Assembly: GCF_001543285.1 (NCBI RefSeq)
Contig: NZ_CP014164.1
Coordinates: 1,116,001 to 1,180,000, forward strand
Direction of reading: 5' to 3'
Source: Aerococcus viridans
GTDB lineage: Bacteria > Bacillota > Bacilli > Lactobacillales > Aerococcaceae
DNA: 64,000 nt
The position numbers and the translations under genes were made by a program. Positions 1-8,218 of this stretch are shown in pieces. The notes below the pieces were generated by a model that had not been told where the DNA came from, did not search any database, and worked only from the letters and a program-made list of their open reading frames with translations. Positions within the stretch are counted from its first letter, which is position 1. Each line of letters begins with the position of its first letter.

Positions 1-1
1 G

Positions 2-472
2 AAACAAATTTACGGGGATCATGTTCACTGCTTCTTTGCTCAACCAACTCATGTACCATCTATGTTACTAGGATTAATCTCTAAGAAATTTGCAGATATC
101 TCAGTCTATGACTTTGGGATTGATGGCTTAACCGTTATGGACGGTCTAGCAGTACCTAGAACCTCTCAAATCGTGGCTAAATTAATGTCAGGTATCTTTG
201 ATGGTGGTTATACATTGACTGACAAAGAGTCTAATCGCCTATTAACAACACTGAAAGATGTAGAAGATATTTTTGTAGAGCCAGCAGCCACAGCAGGATT
301 AGTTGGTCCACAAAGACTCTTCACTACTGAAGCAGGGCAAAACTATCTGCATCATAAGAACTTAACAGATAAAGTAGCTAACATGACCCATATCGCATGG
401 GCAACTGGTGGGTCAATGGTACCAGCAGATGAGCAAGTGTTATTCTACGAAAATGGTAAAGCCAATCAATAA
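2..472 (+). CDS. dsdA: D-serine dehydratase, C-terminal part (5' end outside window)
   Basis: This is the C-terminal ~156 residues of a PLP-dependent D-serine ammonia-lyase, which converts D-serine to pyruvate and ammonia in the cytoplasm. The reading frame is open from the window edge. The visible part begins with YGDHVHCFFAQPTHVP and includes GIDGLTVMDGLAV, AGLVGPQR and HIAWATGGSMVP, all recognisable DsdA C-terminal blocks. The PLP lysine lies upstream of the window and cannot be checked. The gene ends normally at TAA. A symporter fragment follows 46 bp later on the same strand, so the two may once have formed a catabolic operon. Confidence 0.88.
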   Translation, partial: KQIYGDHVHCFFAQPTHVPSMLLGLISKKFADISVYDFGIDGLTVMDGLAVPRTSQIVAKLMSGIFDGGYTLTDKESNRLLTTLKDVEDIFVEPAATAGLVGPQRLFTTEAGQNYLHHKNLTDKVANMTHIAWATGGSMVPADEQVLFYENGKANQ

Positions 473-518
473 TGTGAAACGATAAATCGAAATCACTATA
501 GAAGAAAAGGGTAATTGA

Positions 519-1016
519 GTGTCAAAGCTCACTTACTCTTTTTATTTTGCCCAATTTTTAGCAACAATTGCCACTGCAGGTATGACTTTTAGTGCCTTAT
601 TCATCGCATCATTTGTAAGTTCAATTACGAAAAAATTTGGTAAAAAAGAAGCCGGATCATTCGCACTAATCGGTGCAGGCTTCATCTATGTCCTTGCTTT
701 CGTATTAAGCATTCAAAATCCATTAGTATTTGCCATCTTACTTATCGTTGCGGGTATAGTTATGGGTTACTACACTATATCAATGCACGCTTACGTAACA
801 GACGTTATTGATGACTTCTACTTCAAACGTGGTACACGTAAAGATGGTACAATCTACTCAGTTTACTCATTTACACGCAAAGTAGGTCAAGCGATTGCTG
901 GTTTCTTAGCCGGTGCTTTACTAACACAAATTGGTTATTTTTCAGGTGCTGAACAACAAACTGCTGAAGTAGCGAATAGCATCTACTTGCAAAAAGCATC
1001 GAACCTTTCCAACTAA
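519..1016 (+). pseudogene. Fragment of a GPH-family (MFS) sugar/cation symporter
   Basis: The 165-residue product resembles the second half of glycoside-pentoside-hexuronide:cation symporters, which are about 450-470 residues long. Four or so hydrophobic segments are present, and the block AYVTDVIDDFYFKRGTRKDG followed by GTIYSVYSFTRKVGQAIAGF is characteristic of the family. The first six or seven membrane segments are missing, and so is the extreme C-terminus. The only available start is GTG at 519, preceded by a purine-rich GAAAAGGG. The last codons run into the stem of the hairpin at 994-1034 and the stop lies in its loop. I read it as a remnant left by deletion rather than a working transporter. 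Confidence 0.7.
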
Positions 1017-1034
1017 AGTGAAGGTTCGATGCTT
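991..1034 (-). terminator. Intrinsic terminator of the Crp-like gene
   Basis: A perfect 14-bp stem (994-1007 with 1021-1034, core GCATCGAACC) has a 13-nt loop. Read on the minus strand it ends in a run of five T. It lies 38 bp downstream of the Crp-like gene. Its other arm overlaps the 3' end of the symporter fragment on the plus strand. Confidence 0.75.
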
Positions 1035-1071
1035 ATAGACGTTTATGAAGTTGAATTTAACTCAATACTTC

Positions 1072-1659
1072 TCAACAAAAGACTTCAATCTGATGGTTAT
1101 GCCGTTCTTTAATCTTGCCTTCATCAGCTAATTGATGCAGGGACCGGCTAAGTGTTTCAGATGACATGCCTAAAAATCCTGCTAAAAACCGCTTCGTTTC
1201 CTCGTGATAGAATATTTGGTGGCCATTCACCAACTCGGCTTCCTTACAAATGAAATTGAATAACCGGTCTTTTGCGGTACAAGTAGATAACAACATGGAT
1301 TGCTCTTCTGAAGCGTGTAGGCGCTGAGACAGGGCTTCAATCATCTTAAGGGATAATTGCGGGTAGTCCACCAGCAGTTGTTTAAATTGTTGATTTTCAA
1401 TCAGGTAAATTTCACTTTTAACCATAGCTACGGCATGCGCCTTGCGGATACCTTCAAATAGGGCTAGTTCACCAGTAAATTCCATCGGTGCAATCATCCG
1501 GATGATTTGTTCGTTTCCCAACTCTGATAATCTAAAGATCTTTACTTTACCAGTTAATACAAAGAGAAAATAGCGGGCTTCTGTATTGGTTGCGTAGACC
1601 ACTTCATTTCGTTTGTACAAGCGTTTAGTAAAATAATGAAATATGTAGCAATTGATCAA
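1072..1659 (-). pseudogene. Crp/Fnr-family transcription regulator, N-terminus truncated
   Basis: The 195-residue frame has a cyclic-nucleotide-binding-like beta-roll (FLFVLTGKVKIFRLSELG, then FTGELALFEG) and a C-terminal winged helix (FLAGFLGMSSETLSRSLHQL). Family members usually carry 20-35 more residues before the first conserved strand. Here the frame opens at a TTG directly after an in-frame TGA, with no ribosome-binding site, inside the 3' part of the upstream DUF3307 frame. Both genes look shortened at the same place, as if a deletion joined them. Helix-turn-helix residues are intact, so a shortened product from re-initiation cannot be excluded. There is no Fnr-type cysteine cluster. 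Confidence 0.65.
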
Positions 1660-1957
1660 TCAGATAAATATAAGGAATCGGTTCTGCCTGGAATATCCAC
1701 TTCCGCTGTAGGGTCACCTTCAGTAAATCAATGATGATATGTCCTAGCCATACAGCTGAAAATAAGAGAATCATATTCGACTGCCAAGTGAGTAACCATG
1801 ATATAAACAAAAGTAATCCATGGATAGCTAGGTGTCTAGCAAGAGCGGCGTGACTCTTTCTCTTGGCTTCTGACAGTTTCTCACTTTGAAAATGGTAATC
1901 ACCTAGAAAGTGGGCAATTAATAATACGAGTGTGATGGCATTATGAATCAGTATCAT
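1625..1957 (-). pseudogene. DUF3307 membrane protein, C-terminus apparently truncated
   Basis: The 110-residue product starts with LVLLIAHFLGDYHFQ and contains a hydrophobic segment, LLLFISWLLTW, and WLGHIIIDLLK, typical of the DUF3307 N-terminal half. It ends abruptly after IDQLLHISLFY, where family members generally continue with a further domain. It overlaps the 3' end of satD by 17 bp and the opening of the truncated Crp frame by 35 bp. SatD and DUF3307 genes are commonly neighbours in Firmicutes, which supports both calls. Function is unknown. The shortened state is inferred from my memory of family length. Confidence 0.6.
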
Positions 1958-2606
1958 CGACCTCCTGAATGAAACGTGCCAGCTGTTCTTTTCCAGCTAG
2001 ATAGATTTTAATATTGGCTGAATTTAGTCGTTTACTTAAAGCTGAGGGTGATAATTCTAATTTTTTAGCAAGTGCTTTTTGATTAAATGATTGCTGGTAA
2101 ATCCCCGTCTCTAAAAGTCCATTGAAGACATATAGCTGGGTTTTAGTCCAACTTGACCGGATAGTATCCGTCAGTAAGAGCAGGGTATTGATGGTGTCAT
2201 CTTTTCCCTCTAGACCAGTAAAGACTTGACGTAAATTACCGCTGTAATCGTGTTGCTTGACTGATTCAATGGCGCTTCTAGCGTGCCAGTATGCAGGGCC
2301 ATCTGCGCCTATACTGACTTCAGGATCAATCTCTGTGGCTATTGACCCGTAACCAATCCCAAAGCGAATGGGGTGGGGAATGAGTCGTTGGATGTCATCT
2401 ATCATTTGAAACACTTGGTGATGAGGTTTAATCAACACTTGAAATTCATCACCTAAGGTTATCGTTAATTTTGAAGCGATGATGGCACCGTAGTTTTGGT
2501 TAATTGTAGCAAAACTTTCTAATAAGTTTTCTTGTAAGCTTTCTCGGTCAGCTGATTTTTTTGAATCAATTAAGTCACCGATAATCGCTATATAGTTTTT
2601 AGACAT
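1941..2606 (-). CDS. satD: SatD family protein
   Basis: The 221-residue protein has the SatD-type N-terminus (YIAIIGDLIDSKKSADRE), a central region with GDEFQVL and FGIGYGSI, and a C-terminal helix-turn-helix-like stretch (KALAKKLELSPSALSKRL). The name comes from a streptococcal acid-tolerance locus, and the biochemical role is not established. It is the first gene of a minus-strand cluster with a DUF3307 gene. The start at 2606 follows a GGAGGTG ribosome-binding site. The putative DNA-binding end, together with two inverted CCGTTAT motifs upstream, one across its own -10 element, suggests autoregulation (inference). Confidence 0.75.
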   Translation of the reverse strand: MSKNYIAIIGDLIDSKKSADRESLQENLLESFATINQNYGAIIASKLTITLGDEFQVLIKPHHQVFQMIDDIQRLIPHPIRFGIGYGSIATEIDPEVSIGADGPAYWHARSAIESVKQHDYSGNLRQVFTGLEGKDDTINTLLLLTDTIRSSWTKTQLYVFNGLLETGIYQQSFNQKALAKKLELSPSALSKRLNSANIKIYLAGKEQLARFIQEVDDTDS

Positions 2607-2624
2607 GAGGCACCTCCTTGATAT

Positions 2625-2698
2625 CCATTATAACGGAAATTATATTTAATTGCCAATATTACAGAAACTAAAACGATTAAAATATCCGTTATTTAGGA
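2625..2698. promoter_or_regulatory. satD promoter with two inverted CCGTTAT operator-like motifs
   Basis: On the minus strand, TTGGCA and TATAAT are 18 bp apart upstream of satD. The -10 is overlapped by the sequence ATTTCCGTTATAATGG (about 2625-2640). A related copy, ATATCCGTTATTTAGG, lies on the plus strand at about 2682-2697, in the opposite orientation; 13 of 16 positions agree. The arrangement looks like a pair of binding sites between satD and the divergent symporter gene. The binding protein is unknown; SatD itself is a candidate. Confidence 0.45.
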
Positions 2699-2913
2699 AA
2701 TTTATAAAAATTGTCTTTATTTCCGCCATACTTCACAATGTATGCACTACATCACATCTGTTCGGTAATTAATATGTTTCAATTTTAGACCAATAATGAC
2801 CGATATTCGATTATTTACTATAAAATCTTGAGTGCTATACTACGAGACAAGCTATTAGAGACCTATTGCTAACAAACTAAAGTAGGTCTTGATAAATGAT
2901 TGGAGGAATATGT

Positions 2914-4152
2914 ATGTTTAAAAAACCTAATTTATTGGTACAGATACTCATAGTTGCCATTTTAGGTATCGCCGTTGGGTACTTTTTCCCAGGCATCAGT
3001 GGTCATTTTGGTATTCTGGGGGAACTCTTTATGAACCTCATCCAAATGCTCGTCGTGCCACTCGTTTTCCCATTAATTGTCTTATCAGTGGTAGAAATCG
3101 GTGGTGGGAATCAACTAGGGAAGGTCATCTTTAAGGCAATTGGCTACTTTTTCCTCGTAACCACCTTTTTGATCGGCTTGACCTTGGTATTTGGTAGACT
3201 AGTGAATGTTGGTGGTGATGTAGCACTTGGTGAAATCTCTACCGAATCACTTGATGGGATTGCGACTGGGATTAACTTACAAGATTTCGTCTTGAGTATT
3301 ATCCCAAGCAATATCTTTCAAACTTTAGCTGATGGTAGCTTATTGCCAATCATTTTCTTTGCTATTTTCCTCGGTATAGGCCTAATCGCAATTGGTGATG
3401 AAGCAAAGCCAGTTATCGCTTTCTTTAATTCTTGGAAAACGGCCATCTTTAAAATGGTTGACTATGCCATACAATTTGCACCAATCGGGGTTTTCGGATT
3501 CCTAGCCTATGACGTTGCAATATATGGAATTTCAGGTATTTCTTCTGTATTCAGTTTCCTATTTTGGCTATACATCGCATACCTAACAGCCGCCTTAGTA
3601 ATCTATCCCATCATTGCTTACTGTTTCGGGGTATCCTATATTTCATTATTTAAATCCATCTCTGACTTGAGTTTTATCGCCTTTTTTACAGGCGGTTCAA
3701 GCGTGGTATTACCTTCACTTATCGAACGTTTAGAAGAAAATAAAGTCCCAAAAGTGATCTCATCTGGCGTAACGAGCCTAGGCTACACACTAAATCTAGG
3801 TGGTGCAGCTATCTATGTATCTTTGGCTATTTCCTTTATAATGAACATATATGATGCTTCATTAACAATTTCTGATTTTGTCGTTTTAGTAGTATTTCTT
3901 ACTTTTATTACTAAAACAATCGCTACAGTACCATCAGGGGCCATTGTCGTGCTTCTTGCTACGGCAAACCAATTAGGCTTACCATCTGAAGCAGTTGCCT
4001 TACTGGTATCCATTGATTTCTTCGCAAATGCAGGTAGAACAGCCTTAAATGTGGTTGGAAATGCTTTAGCAGCGACTATTATTGCCAAAACAGAAGACGC
4101 ACAATTGTCAGAATTCACTAAAATTAAAAAGAAAGAAGGCGCAAAAATTTGA
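2914..4152 (+). CDS. DAACS-family dicarboxylate/amino acid:cation symporter
   Basis: The 412-residue membrane protein has the GltP/DctA fold: N-terminal helices (LLVQILIVAILGIAVGYF), the FFTGGSSVVLPS re-entrant loop (usually TSSSAATLP), GYTLNLGGAAIYVSLA (usually NMDGTA), the ATVPSGAIV loop, and DFFANAGRTALNVVGN in the last substrate-binding helix. The substitution of NLGGA for NMDGT suggests a substrate other than ordinary glutamate or aspartate. ATG at 2914 is preferred over ATG at 2896 because GGAGG lies 7 nt before it. Its stop overlaps the next gene by 4 nt, so the transporter and the ATP-grasp enzyme are translationally coupled and probably handle the same compound (inference). Confidence 0.85.
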   Translation: MFKKPNLLVQILIVAILGIAVGYFFPGISGHFGILGELFMNLIQMLVVPLVFPLIVLSVVEIGGGNQLGKVIFKAIGYFFLVTTFLIGLTLVFGRLVNVGGDVALGEISTESLDGIATGINLQDFVLSIIPSNIFQTLADGSLLPIIFFAIFLGIGLIAIGDEAKPVIAFFNSWKTAIFKMVDYAIQFAPIGVFGFLAYDVAIYGISGISSVFSFLFWLYIAYLTAALVIYPIIAYCFGVSYISLFKSISDLSFIAFFTGGSSVVLPSLIERLEENKVPKVISSGVTSLGYTLNLGGAAIYVSLAISFIMNIYDASLTISDFVVLVVFLTFITKTIATVPSGAIVVLLATANQLGLPSEAVALLVSIDFFANAGRTALNVVGNALAATIIAKTEDAQLSEFTKIKKKEGAKI

Positions 4153-5081
4153 CCGATAAGAAAGTATATATCATCCACGAAAACGATGATTGGACAAAAC
4201 ATTTAACTAAACGACTAGACCAACTGTCTATTCCTTATGACACTTGGTTTCTAGACACAGGGATAGTGGACATTCAAGAGACACCACCAGTAGGCGTTTT
4301 CTATAATCGGATTTCTGCTTCGTCACACACAAGAGACCACCGCTATGCACCTGAATTAACTAGTCAAGTTTTACCATGGTTAGAAAGCCATCAGGCCACA
4401 GTGGTGAACGGTAGTCGCGCAATTGAACTTGAAGTCAGCAAGATTAAGCAGTATTTAGCCTTACAAAAAGCAGGTATCCAAACGCCTAAAACGATTGCTG
4501 CAGTTGGTAAAGAAGAAATTATCCAAGCAGCTAAAAAACTCGATACTTTCCCATTTATTATTAAACACAACCGGGCAGGTAAAGGGCTTGGGGTAAACCT
4601 ATTTGACCGAATTGAAGAGCTAGAAGACTATGTTAATAGTGATTTTTTTGAAGATTCAGTTGATGGGATTAGTTTACTTCAAGCCTACGTTAAGCCAGTA
4701 AATGGTAGGGTGTACCGGTCAGAATTTATTGGTGGTAAATTTCATTATGTTGTCAGCATCGATTCTTCAGATGGTTTTGAATTGTGCCCAGCAGATAATT
4801 GCCAAATTCCAAGTGAAGGGCAGGTCCAATCTACACCAGATAAATTCCAAATTGTTGAGGGGGTATTAAGCAAAGAAGAAATTCATAAAATTGAAAGCTT
4901 CCTAAAAGCAGAAAATATCCAGGTAGCAGCAGTAGAATTTATTGTAACGGCAGATGGACAAAAATGGGCTTACGACGTTAACACCAATACAAATTATAAT
5001 GCAGACGCAGAAGAAGTTGCACAAAAATTTGGCATGTTAGCACTAGCTGAATATCTAGGCGACTTATTAGCGAAAATATAA
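4149..5081 (+). CDS. ATP-grasp domain protein, RimK-like ligase
   Basis: The 310-residue cytoplasmic protein has a pre-ATP-grasp N-terminal domain and then an ATP-grasp fold: VSKIKQYLALQKAGIQTPKT, the nucleotide-lysine block FPFIIKHNRAGKGLGVNLF, and the metal-binding end AVEFIVTADGQKWAYDVNTN. Such enzymes join a carboxylate to an amine or thiol through an acyl-phosphate. It is closer to RimK/amino-acid ligases than to biotin or purine enzymes, but the substrates cannot be named. The start is a TTG in the overlap TTGA with the symporter stop, behind a GAAGG-like site. The gene is the last of a two-gene operon followed by two hairpins. Confidence 0.75.
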   Translation: MTDKKVYIIHENDDWTKHLTKRLDQLSIPYDTWFLDTGIVDIQETPPVGVFYNRISASSHTRDHRYAPELTSQVLPWLESHQATVVNGSRAIELEVSKIKQYLALQKAGIQTPKTIAAVGKEEIIQAAKKLDTFPFIIKHNRAGKGLGVNLFDRIEELEDYVNSDFFEDSVDGISLLQAYVKPVNGRVYRSEFIGGKFHYVVSIDSSDGFELCPADNCQIPSEGQVQSTPDKFQIVEGVLSKEEIHKIESFLKAENIQVAAVEFIVTADGQKWAYDVNTNTNYNADAEEVAQKFGMLALAEYLGDLLAKI

Positions 5082-5109
5082 ACAAAGAATATAGCAAATG
5101 AATATACTT

Positions 5110-5143
5110 TCTATGTCTGCTAATTACCCTTAGCGGACATAGA
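5110..5143 (+). other. Strong hairpin after the symporter/ligase operon
   Basis: TCTATGTCTGCTAA (5110-5123) pairs with TTAGCGGACATAGA (5130-5143) across a 6-nt loop, with one wobble. It lies 28 bp after the ATP-grasp stop. There is no T run after it, so it may be an RNA-stabilising stem rather than a terminator. Confidence 0.5.
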
Positions 5144-5223
5144 AGAGGAATTAAAATAGCAAACGTATGCCCTAGCTATTTATAAAAAGTCATTCCATCA
5201 TTTATTCAATATCTTCAGTAAGT

Positions 5224-5259
5224 GCCCCCCAATTCTATTATTAAGAGAGGGGGGCTTTT
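5224..5259 (+). terminator. Intrinsic terminator
   Basis: GCCCCCC (5224-5230) pairs with GGGGGGC (5249-5255) and is followed by TTTT. It would end the plus-strand symporter/ligase transcript before the convergent recombinase gene. Confidence 0.7.
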
Positions 5260-5270
5260 GTGGTTACTGA

Positions 5271-6341
5271 TTAGGGATTTCGCAAATTGTTATCTTTACT
5301 TTTATCTTCTAAATCTTTGAGAATTCTTGATTGGTCAATAAGATCTTCAATCAACTGACTAGAAGTATTCAAGTCTTCATTTAAATCTTGGGCATAGATT
5401 TCGGTCGTTCGAACACTAGAATGTCGTAGCAATTTTTGCGTTTCCCGTAAGTTACCGCCGTTAATTAAACTTAAGGTTGCAGCGGTATGTCTCAGTGAAT
5501 GTGGCGTAATTTTAGATGAATGAATCCCAACAGCTTCATAAGCATTCGCGATCACTCTAGAAATTGACCGAGCTGACATACGACCACTTTTATTACGATT
5601 ACCGTGTGAAGCAAATAATGGCGCTAAGTCGGTATTAATCATGATACCTTGGTCCTCACGGAAGCGTGTATAATCTCTTACAACTTCCTTGGTTTTACGG
5701 GGAATTATGACGAATTCATCTTTTTCACGGCGACCTTTACCTTGTACATAGATTACAGTGTTCAAACCGCGGCGTTGCACGTCTTCAAAATTGGCTCTAC
5801 TGAGTTCAATGGTCCTTAACCCAGTAGTGACAGCAAGTAATATAAGTGCATAATTACGTTTGCCGATTAGTGTATCAGTGGTTGATTTAAGGTAATCTAG
5901 CAACTTTTCAACGTCCTCAATATCTAGTGCATCCTTAGCGTGTCCGTGTGGTACAGGGATATTATTATTGGCTCTAGCCACAATATTCTCATATAGATTT
6001 TCCCGTTCTAACCATTTAAAGAACTGGTTGAGCATGTTACGGTATGACTTAATGGTCCGATCTTTATAGCGAAACTGGTCCAGTGCACGACGTTGCTCCT
6101 CAGAGACCTCATCATAATCTATATCATTGATTAAGATATAGGTCTTACTTGGATGATTGATTAAATCATCAAAATAGCGTTCAATGTCATGATAAGTTGG
6201 ATGCACGATCGCTTGTTTTTCCAGATAAATAAAGAATGGTTTGATATTCTTCAAATAGCTTTCCTTAGTGCTGGATTGCTTCTGTGATAGATAGTCGGCG
6301 TATAGTTCGTAGAAAGATTCCTTATCAAAGTAATTGTCCAT
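5271..6341 (-). CDS. Tyrosine-type recombinase/integrase
   Basis: The 356-residue protein has an N-terminal SAM-like core-binding domain and a C-terminal catalytic domain. The catalytic set is visible: Arg in GLRTIELSR, Lys in VQGKGRREK, His/Arg in HSLRHTAA, His in LLRHSS, and the nucleophile Tyr in TTEIYAQD. ATG at 6341 is chosen because AAGGAG lies 8 nt upstream; an earlier in-frame start lacks a site. Its length equals that of streptococcal XerS, but the N-terminal sequence does not look like XerS, and a separate XerC-like gene occurs at 27.2 kb. No phage genes or obvious attachment sites flank it. It could be a chromosomal Xer-type enzyme or a remnant of a mobile element. Confidence 0.85.
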   Translation of the reverse strand: MDNYFDKESFYELYADYLSQKQSSTKESYLKNIKPFFIYLEKQAIVHPTYHDIERYFDDLINHPSKTYILINDIDYDEVSEEQRRALDQFRYKDRTIKSYRNMLNQFFKWLERENLYENIVARANNNIPVPHGHAKDALDIEDVEKLLDYLKSTTDTLIGKRNYALILLAVTTGLRTIELSRANFEDVQRRGLNTVIYVQGKGRREKDEFVIIPRKTKEVVRDYTRFREDQGIMINTDLAPLFASHGNRNKSGRMSARSISRVIANAYEAVGIHSSKITPHSLRHTAATLSLINGGNLRETQKLLRHSSVRTTEIYAQDLNEDLNTSSQLIEDLIDQSRILKDLEDKSKDNNLRNP

Positions 6342-6816
6342 ATATAAAACTCCTTCAAATACTACAAATAAGTATACCAAACATACGTTCTAAATCATAG
6401 ATTGATAGCACCGAATAGATAAAGAAGTTGATTAGAATTGCTGAAAATCAATTAAATCGAGAACTTTAACGCTATAAAGTATCGTAATTGAAGTGAATAG
6501 CACAAAAATAAAAACATGCTTTGTTGGAAAGCTGATGGTAAATCTAAAACAGTCTATGACAGTGATCCATATAAACAAAGCTAAAATGCGTCAGAAATCG
6601 TCTGTGTAGCCATGAGTATCCCTGTAGATATTTGTTTACATATTTTAGTTTACATAACATATATTATTTAAAGTAACATGCATTTTAAATACCAAATCTC
6701 TATGTCCAATTTATGATGTGTTCTACCTATCATCCGTTGACAATATTTTGTATTAGCCTCATTTAATCTCTAGTGATATGATGGTATTAAACTAAAAAAG
6801 TTAGGAAGATCTTTTT
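6342..6816. other. 475-bp intergenic region between recombinase and acetyltransferase
   Basis: No convincing gene is seen. It holds the divergent upstream regions of the recombinase and the GNAT gene. On the plus strand TGATATGAT at 6774-6782 looks like an extended -10 element 34 bp before the GNAT start. A TTGACA at 6737-6742 is too far from it to be a matching -35. No dif-like site could be recognised. Confidence 0.4.
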
Positions 6817-7377
6817 ATGACAGACCCTTTATCTTATACTGAAACGACTATAGATACTATAGAAAATGATCAAGTGCTCATCCGTCCTGCTGAACTTGCT
6901 GATGCAGCTCAGTTAACGGCTATCTACAATTATTACATTCAAAATACTACCATTTCTTTTAGAATCGCCCTAACTGACGTTTCCTTAAAGGAACAACAAA
7001 TTACTGAACGTATTGGGATCAATCCCTTTCTAGTGGCTGATTATGAGGGCCAAGTCATCGGTTTTGCTTACACCTCTGACGCTGGTGCCTATGAAGGCTA
7101 CCGACCTTCTAAAGAGATTTCTATCTATCTAGATGCTCATGTTAAGGCTAAAGGCATTGGTAGTCGCTTATATCAAGCGCTAGAACAAGAAGTCATCGAC
7201 AATTACCCTGATATCTATAAACTCGTGTCACAAGTCACAGGAACCAACGAATCATCGTTAAAATTCCACAAGAAACACGGCTTTGAACAATTCGGTGTCT
7301 GTAAGAACATGGGCTACAAATTCGATCAATGGCTAGACGTCGTCTACCTGGAAAAAGACATTCGCCCTCTTGATTAA
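6817..7377 (+). CDS. GNAT acetyltransferase, phosphinothricin/methionine sulfoximine type
   Basis: The 186-residue cytoplasmic acetyltransferase has an N-terminal IRPAELADAAQLTAIYNYYI and the block ISFRIALTDVSL, which resembles PAT/Bar/YncA enzymes that acetylate phosphinothricin, methionine sulfoximine or similar amino-acid analogues. The acetyl-CoA loop is KAKGIGSRLYQAL, followed by TNESSLKFHKKHGFEQFG. The roughly 17-residue extension before the first strand is unusual but in frame with a weak AGGA site before ATG 6817. It is a single gene, followed by a bidirectional terminator. The native substrate cannot be decided. Confidence 0.8.
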   Translation: MTDPLSYTETTIDTIENDQVLIRPAELADAAQLTAIYNYYIQNTTISFRIALTDVSLKEQQITERIGINPFLVADYEGQVIGFAYTSDAGAYEGYRPSKEISIYLDAHVKAKGIGSRLYQALEQEVIDNYPDIYKLVSQVTGTNESSLKFHKKHGFEQFGVCKNMGYKFDQWLDVVYLEKDIRPLD

Positions 7378-7396
7378 AATGTAAAAATAACCAAAC

Positions 7397-7429
7397 AAAA
7401 AATCCAGAACAAACGTTCTGGATTTTTTC
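7397..7429. terminator. Bidirectional intrinsic terminator between GNAT gene and glpF
   Basis: AATCCAGAAC (7401-7410) pairs with GTTCTGGATT (7415-7424) around a 4-nt loop. It is flanked by an A run on the left and TTTTTT on the right, so it can serve both convergent genes. Confidence 0.85.
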
Positions 7430-7445
7430 TATACTTGAAATTTTA

Positions 7446-8150
7446 TTATAATACCAAGTTATATACTAAGGCTGCAATGATTGCACCAATGATAGGACCT
7501 ACAATTGGAACCCAAGCGTAGCCCCAGTTAGAACCACCCTTACCTGAAATTGGTAAGAAGGCATGGGCAATACGAGGGCCTAAGTCACGTGCTGGGTTGA
7601 TGGCGTATCCTGTAGGACCACCTAGTGATAGACCTACCGCCCCTACTATGATACCAACAATCATCGGGTTTAAACCGTCTGAAATTTGGTTTGCACCTAA
7701 GGCCATAACACCGATCACTAATACTGCAGTACCGATGATTTCAGTCATCAAGTTCCATACAGGACTTTCAACTTGCGGACCAGTTGCGAAGGTACCTAAG
7801 ATTGAACCTTCTTCGTTAGTTGCTTCAAATTGCTCGTGGTAAGCTAACCAAACTGTCACAGCACCTAAAATTGCCCCAATCATTTGACCAGCGATATAAG
7901 GCACAACTTCAGCCCAAGCAAATGAACCATTTACGGCAAATGCGATTGTAACGGCTGGGTTTAAGTGGGCCGCTGATAAGAAACCAGAAGCGTATACACC
8001 GATTGTAACGGCTAAAGCCCAACCCATAGTAATGACAATCCATCCACTTTCTTTGGAATTCGATTTGTTTAAGTTTACACCAGCATTAACCCCACACCCT
8101 AATAAGATCAGTAAAAAAGTACCAATTAATTCACCAATAAATCCATCCAT
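7446..8150 (-). CDS. glpF: Glycerol uptake facilitator (aquaglyceroporin)
   Basis: The 234-residue MIP-family channel has both NPA boxes: HLNPAVTIAFA in the first half and AINPARDLGPR in the second, with six hydrophobic segments. It admits glycerol by facilitated diffusion across the membrane. It is the last gene of a glpK-glpO-glpF operon, 68 bp after glpO. The start at 8150 follows an AGGAGG site. The operon order and the neighbouring kinase make glycerol the likely substrate rather than water. Confidence 0.92.
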   Translation of the reverse strand: MDGFIGELIGTFLLILLGCGVNAGVNLNKSNSKESGWIVITMGWALAVTIGVYASGFLSAAHLNPAVTIAFAVNGSFAWAEVVPYIAGQMIGAILGAVTVWLAYHEQFEATNEEGSILGTFATGPQVESPVWNLMTEIIGTAVLVIGVMALGANQISDGLNPMIVGIIVGAVGLSLGGPTGYAINPARDLGPRIAHAFLPISGKGGSNWGYAWVPIVGPIIGAIIAALVYNLVL

Positions 8151-8218
8151 ATTAAAACCTCCTGTGTTTTTATTAATAATAATATATTATTTATAGAATA
8201 TTTGCAATAAAATATAAA

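Noticed and set aside
3813-4202. Long minus-strand frame opposite the symporter and ligase genes
   Set aside because: No ribosome-binding site and no recognisable family; it mirrors the codons of the two well-supported plus-strand genes.
6737-6742. TTGACA as -35 of the GNAT gene
   Set aside because: It is too far from the good extended -10 at 6774 and has no other -10 at 16-18 bp.
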